Source: Bacteroidota bacterium (GTDB lineage: Bacteria > Bacteroidota > Ignavibacteria > Kapaibacteriales > UBA2268). From it: 33,841 bases of DNA. Numbering within the stretch: the stretch's first letter is position 1; each line of letters begins with the position of its first letter. Positions 33,712 to 33,841 of this stretch are shown piece after piece. The notes under the pieces are model-generated. The model searched no databases, was not told where the DNA came from, and worked only from the letters and a program-made list of their open reading frames with translations. The stretch lies in the NCBI GenBank assembly GCA_024278075.1, contig JAJRTW010000085.1, positions 1 to 33,841 on the forward strand, in the 5' to 3' direction. The position numbers and the translations under genes were made by a program.

Positions 33712-33841
33712 GTGTATCATCCCTTAGAAAGAGTAATTAATTATATGGTTAATGGTTTTCCAGTATAAGTCCACTGAAATGGCTTTGCCCTCGTCTTATT
33801 ATATGTTTTTATATATTCCATTAATTGATCAGATAACTGCT
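33712..33841 (-). mobile_element. IS630-family insertion sequence, 3' end only
   Basis: Sequence after the TA at 33710-33711 holds the 3' end of a transposase gene followed by about 30 bases up to the element's end (GTGTATCATCCCTTAG). IS630 elements insert at TA dinucleotides, which fits. The rest lies beyond the window. Confidence 0.65.
33741..33841 (-). CDS. IS630-family transposase, C-terminal fragment
   Basis: Thirty-two residues visible up to TAA 33741-33743: QLSDQLMEYIKTYNKTRAKP, FQWTYTGKPLTI. The pattern I..YN...AKPF.WTY.GKPL is the conserved C-terminal end of IS630-family DDE transposases. The catalytic DDE residues lie upstream, outside the window, so it cannot be said whether the element is active. 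Confidence 0.75.
   Translation of the reverse strand, partial: QLSDQLMEYIKTYNKTRAKPFQWTYTGKPLTI

Noticed and set aside
1-33841. tRNA, rRNA and riboswitches
   Set aside because: No cloverleaf with a GGTTCRA-type T loop, no rRNA-like stretch and no familiar riboswitch core was recognised by eye; a covariance-model search was not possible.

Overview
The window looks like a chromosomal segment of an uncultivated bacterium in the Bacteroidota/Chlorobiota (FCB) group. The evidence is a very large DUF2723 membrane glycosyltransferase, many genes with weak or absent Shine-Dalgarno signals, AT-rich intergenic DNA packed with dispersed palindromic repeats, and ordinary housekeeping genes (uvrB, rimO, nusB, gltX, mraZ, rsmH). 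The assignment below this level is inference. No tRNA, rRNA or CRISPR array was recognised.

Layout. 1-1140: two RelE/ParE-type toxin loci, the first complete apart from its start, the second with an apparent antitoxin and a toxin broken by a one-base frameshift; both toxins are followed by the same short hairpin element, and a large inverted repeat and terminator close the region. 1189-2223: an extended SDR / thioester-reductase-like protein. 2285-2662: a minisatellite of 18 units of exactly 21 bp. 2687-9441 (minus strand): uvrB, then a surface-glycan group (sulfotransferase, two GT2 glycosyltransferases) downstream of rimO. 10027-16910 (plus strand): nusB, a CoA-binding protein, gltX, a lipoprotein, an NtrC-type sigma-54 activator and a receiver-PAS histidine kinase. 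17915-22229: DUF2723 protein and a polyprenyl-phosphate-sugar-synthase-like GT2 carrying an in-frame TAA. 22456-24211: MraZ operator, mraZ, rsmH.

24308-33841 (minus strand): remains of a Mu-like virion module. Reading in the direction of transcription it holds a protease/scaffold C-terminus cut by an IS630-type element, major capsid protein, DUF2190 cement protein, Mu gp36-like DUF1320 protein, a small membrane protein, a secreted CHAP-like endolysin, a small structural protein, a LamG tail fibre, an unknown small protein, two holin/spanin-like membrane proteins and a DUF935 portal. Terminase, MuF protein, tail sheath, tube, tape measure and baseplate are not seen, and the portal is far from the capsid block. 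Host-type repeats sit between many of the phage genes although the larger ORFs are intact, so this is either a decaying prophage or a retained (domesticated) subset.

At least eight families of dispersed intergenic repeats recur, including two 265-bp MITE-like elements (one with a perfect 7-bp flanking duplication) and a 99-bp repeat present in opposite orientations. Three genes take their stop codon from inside such repeats.
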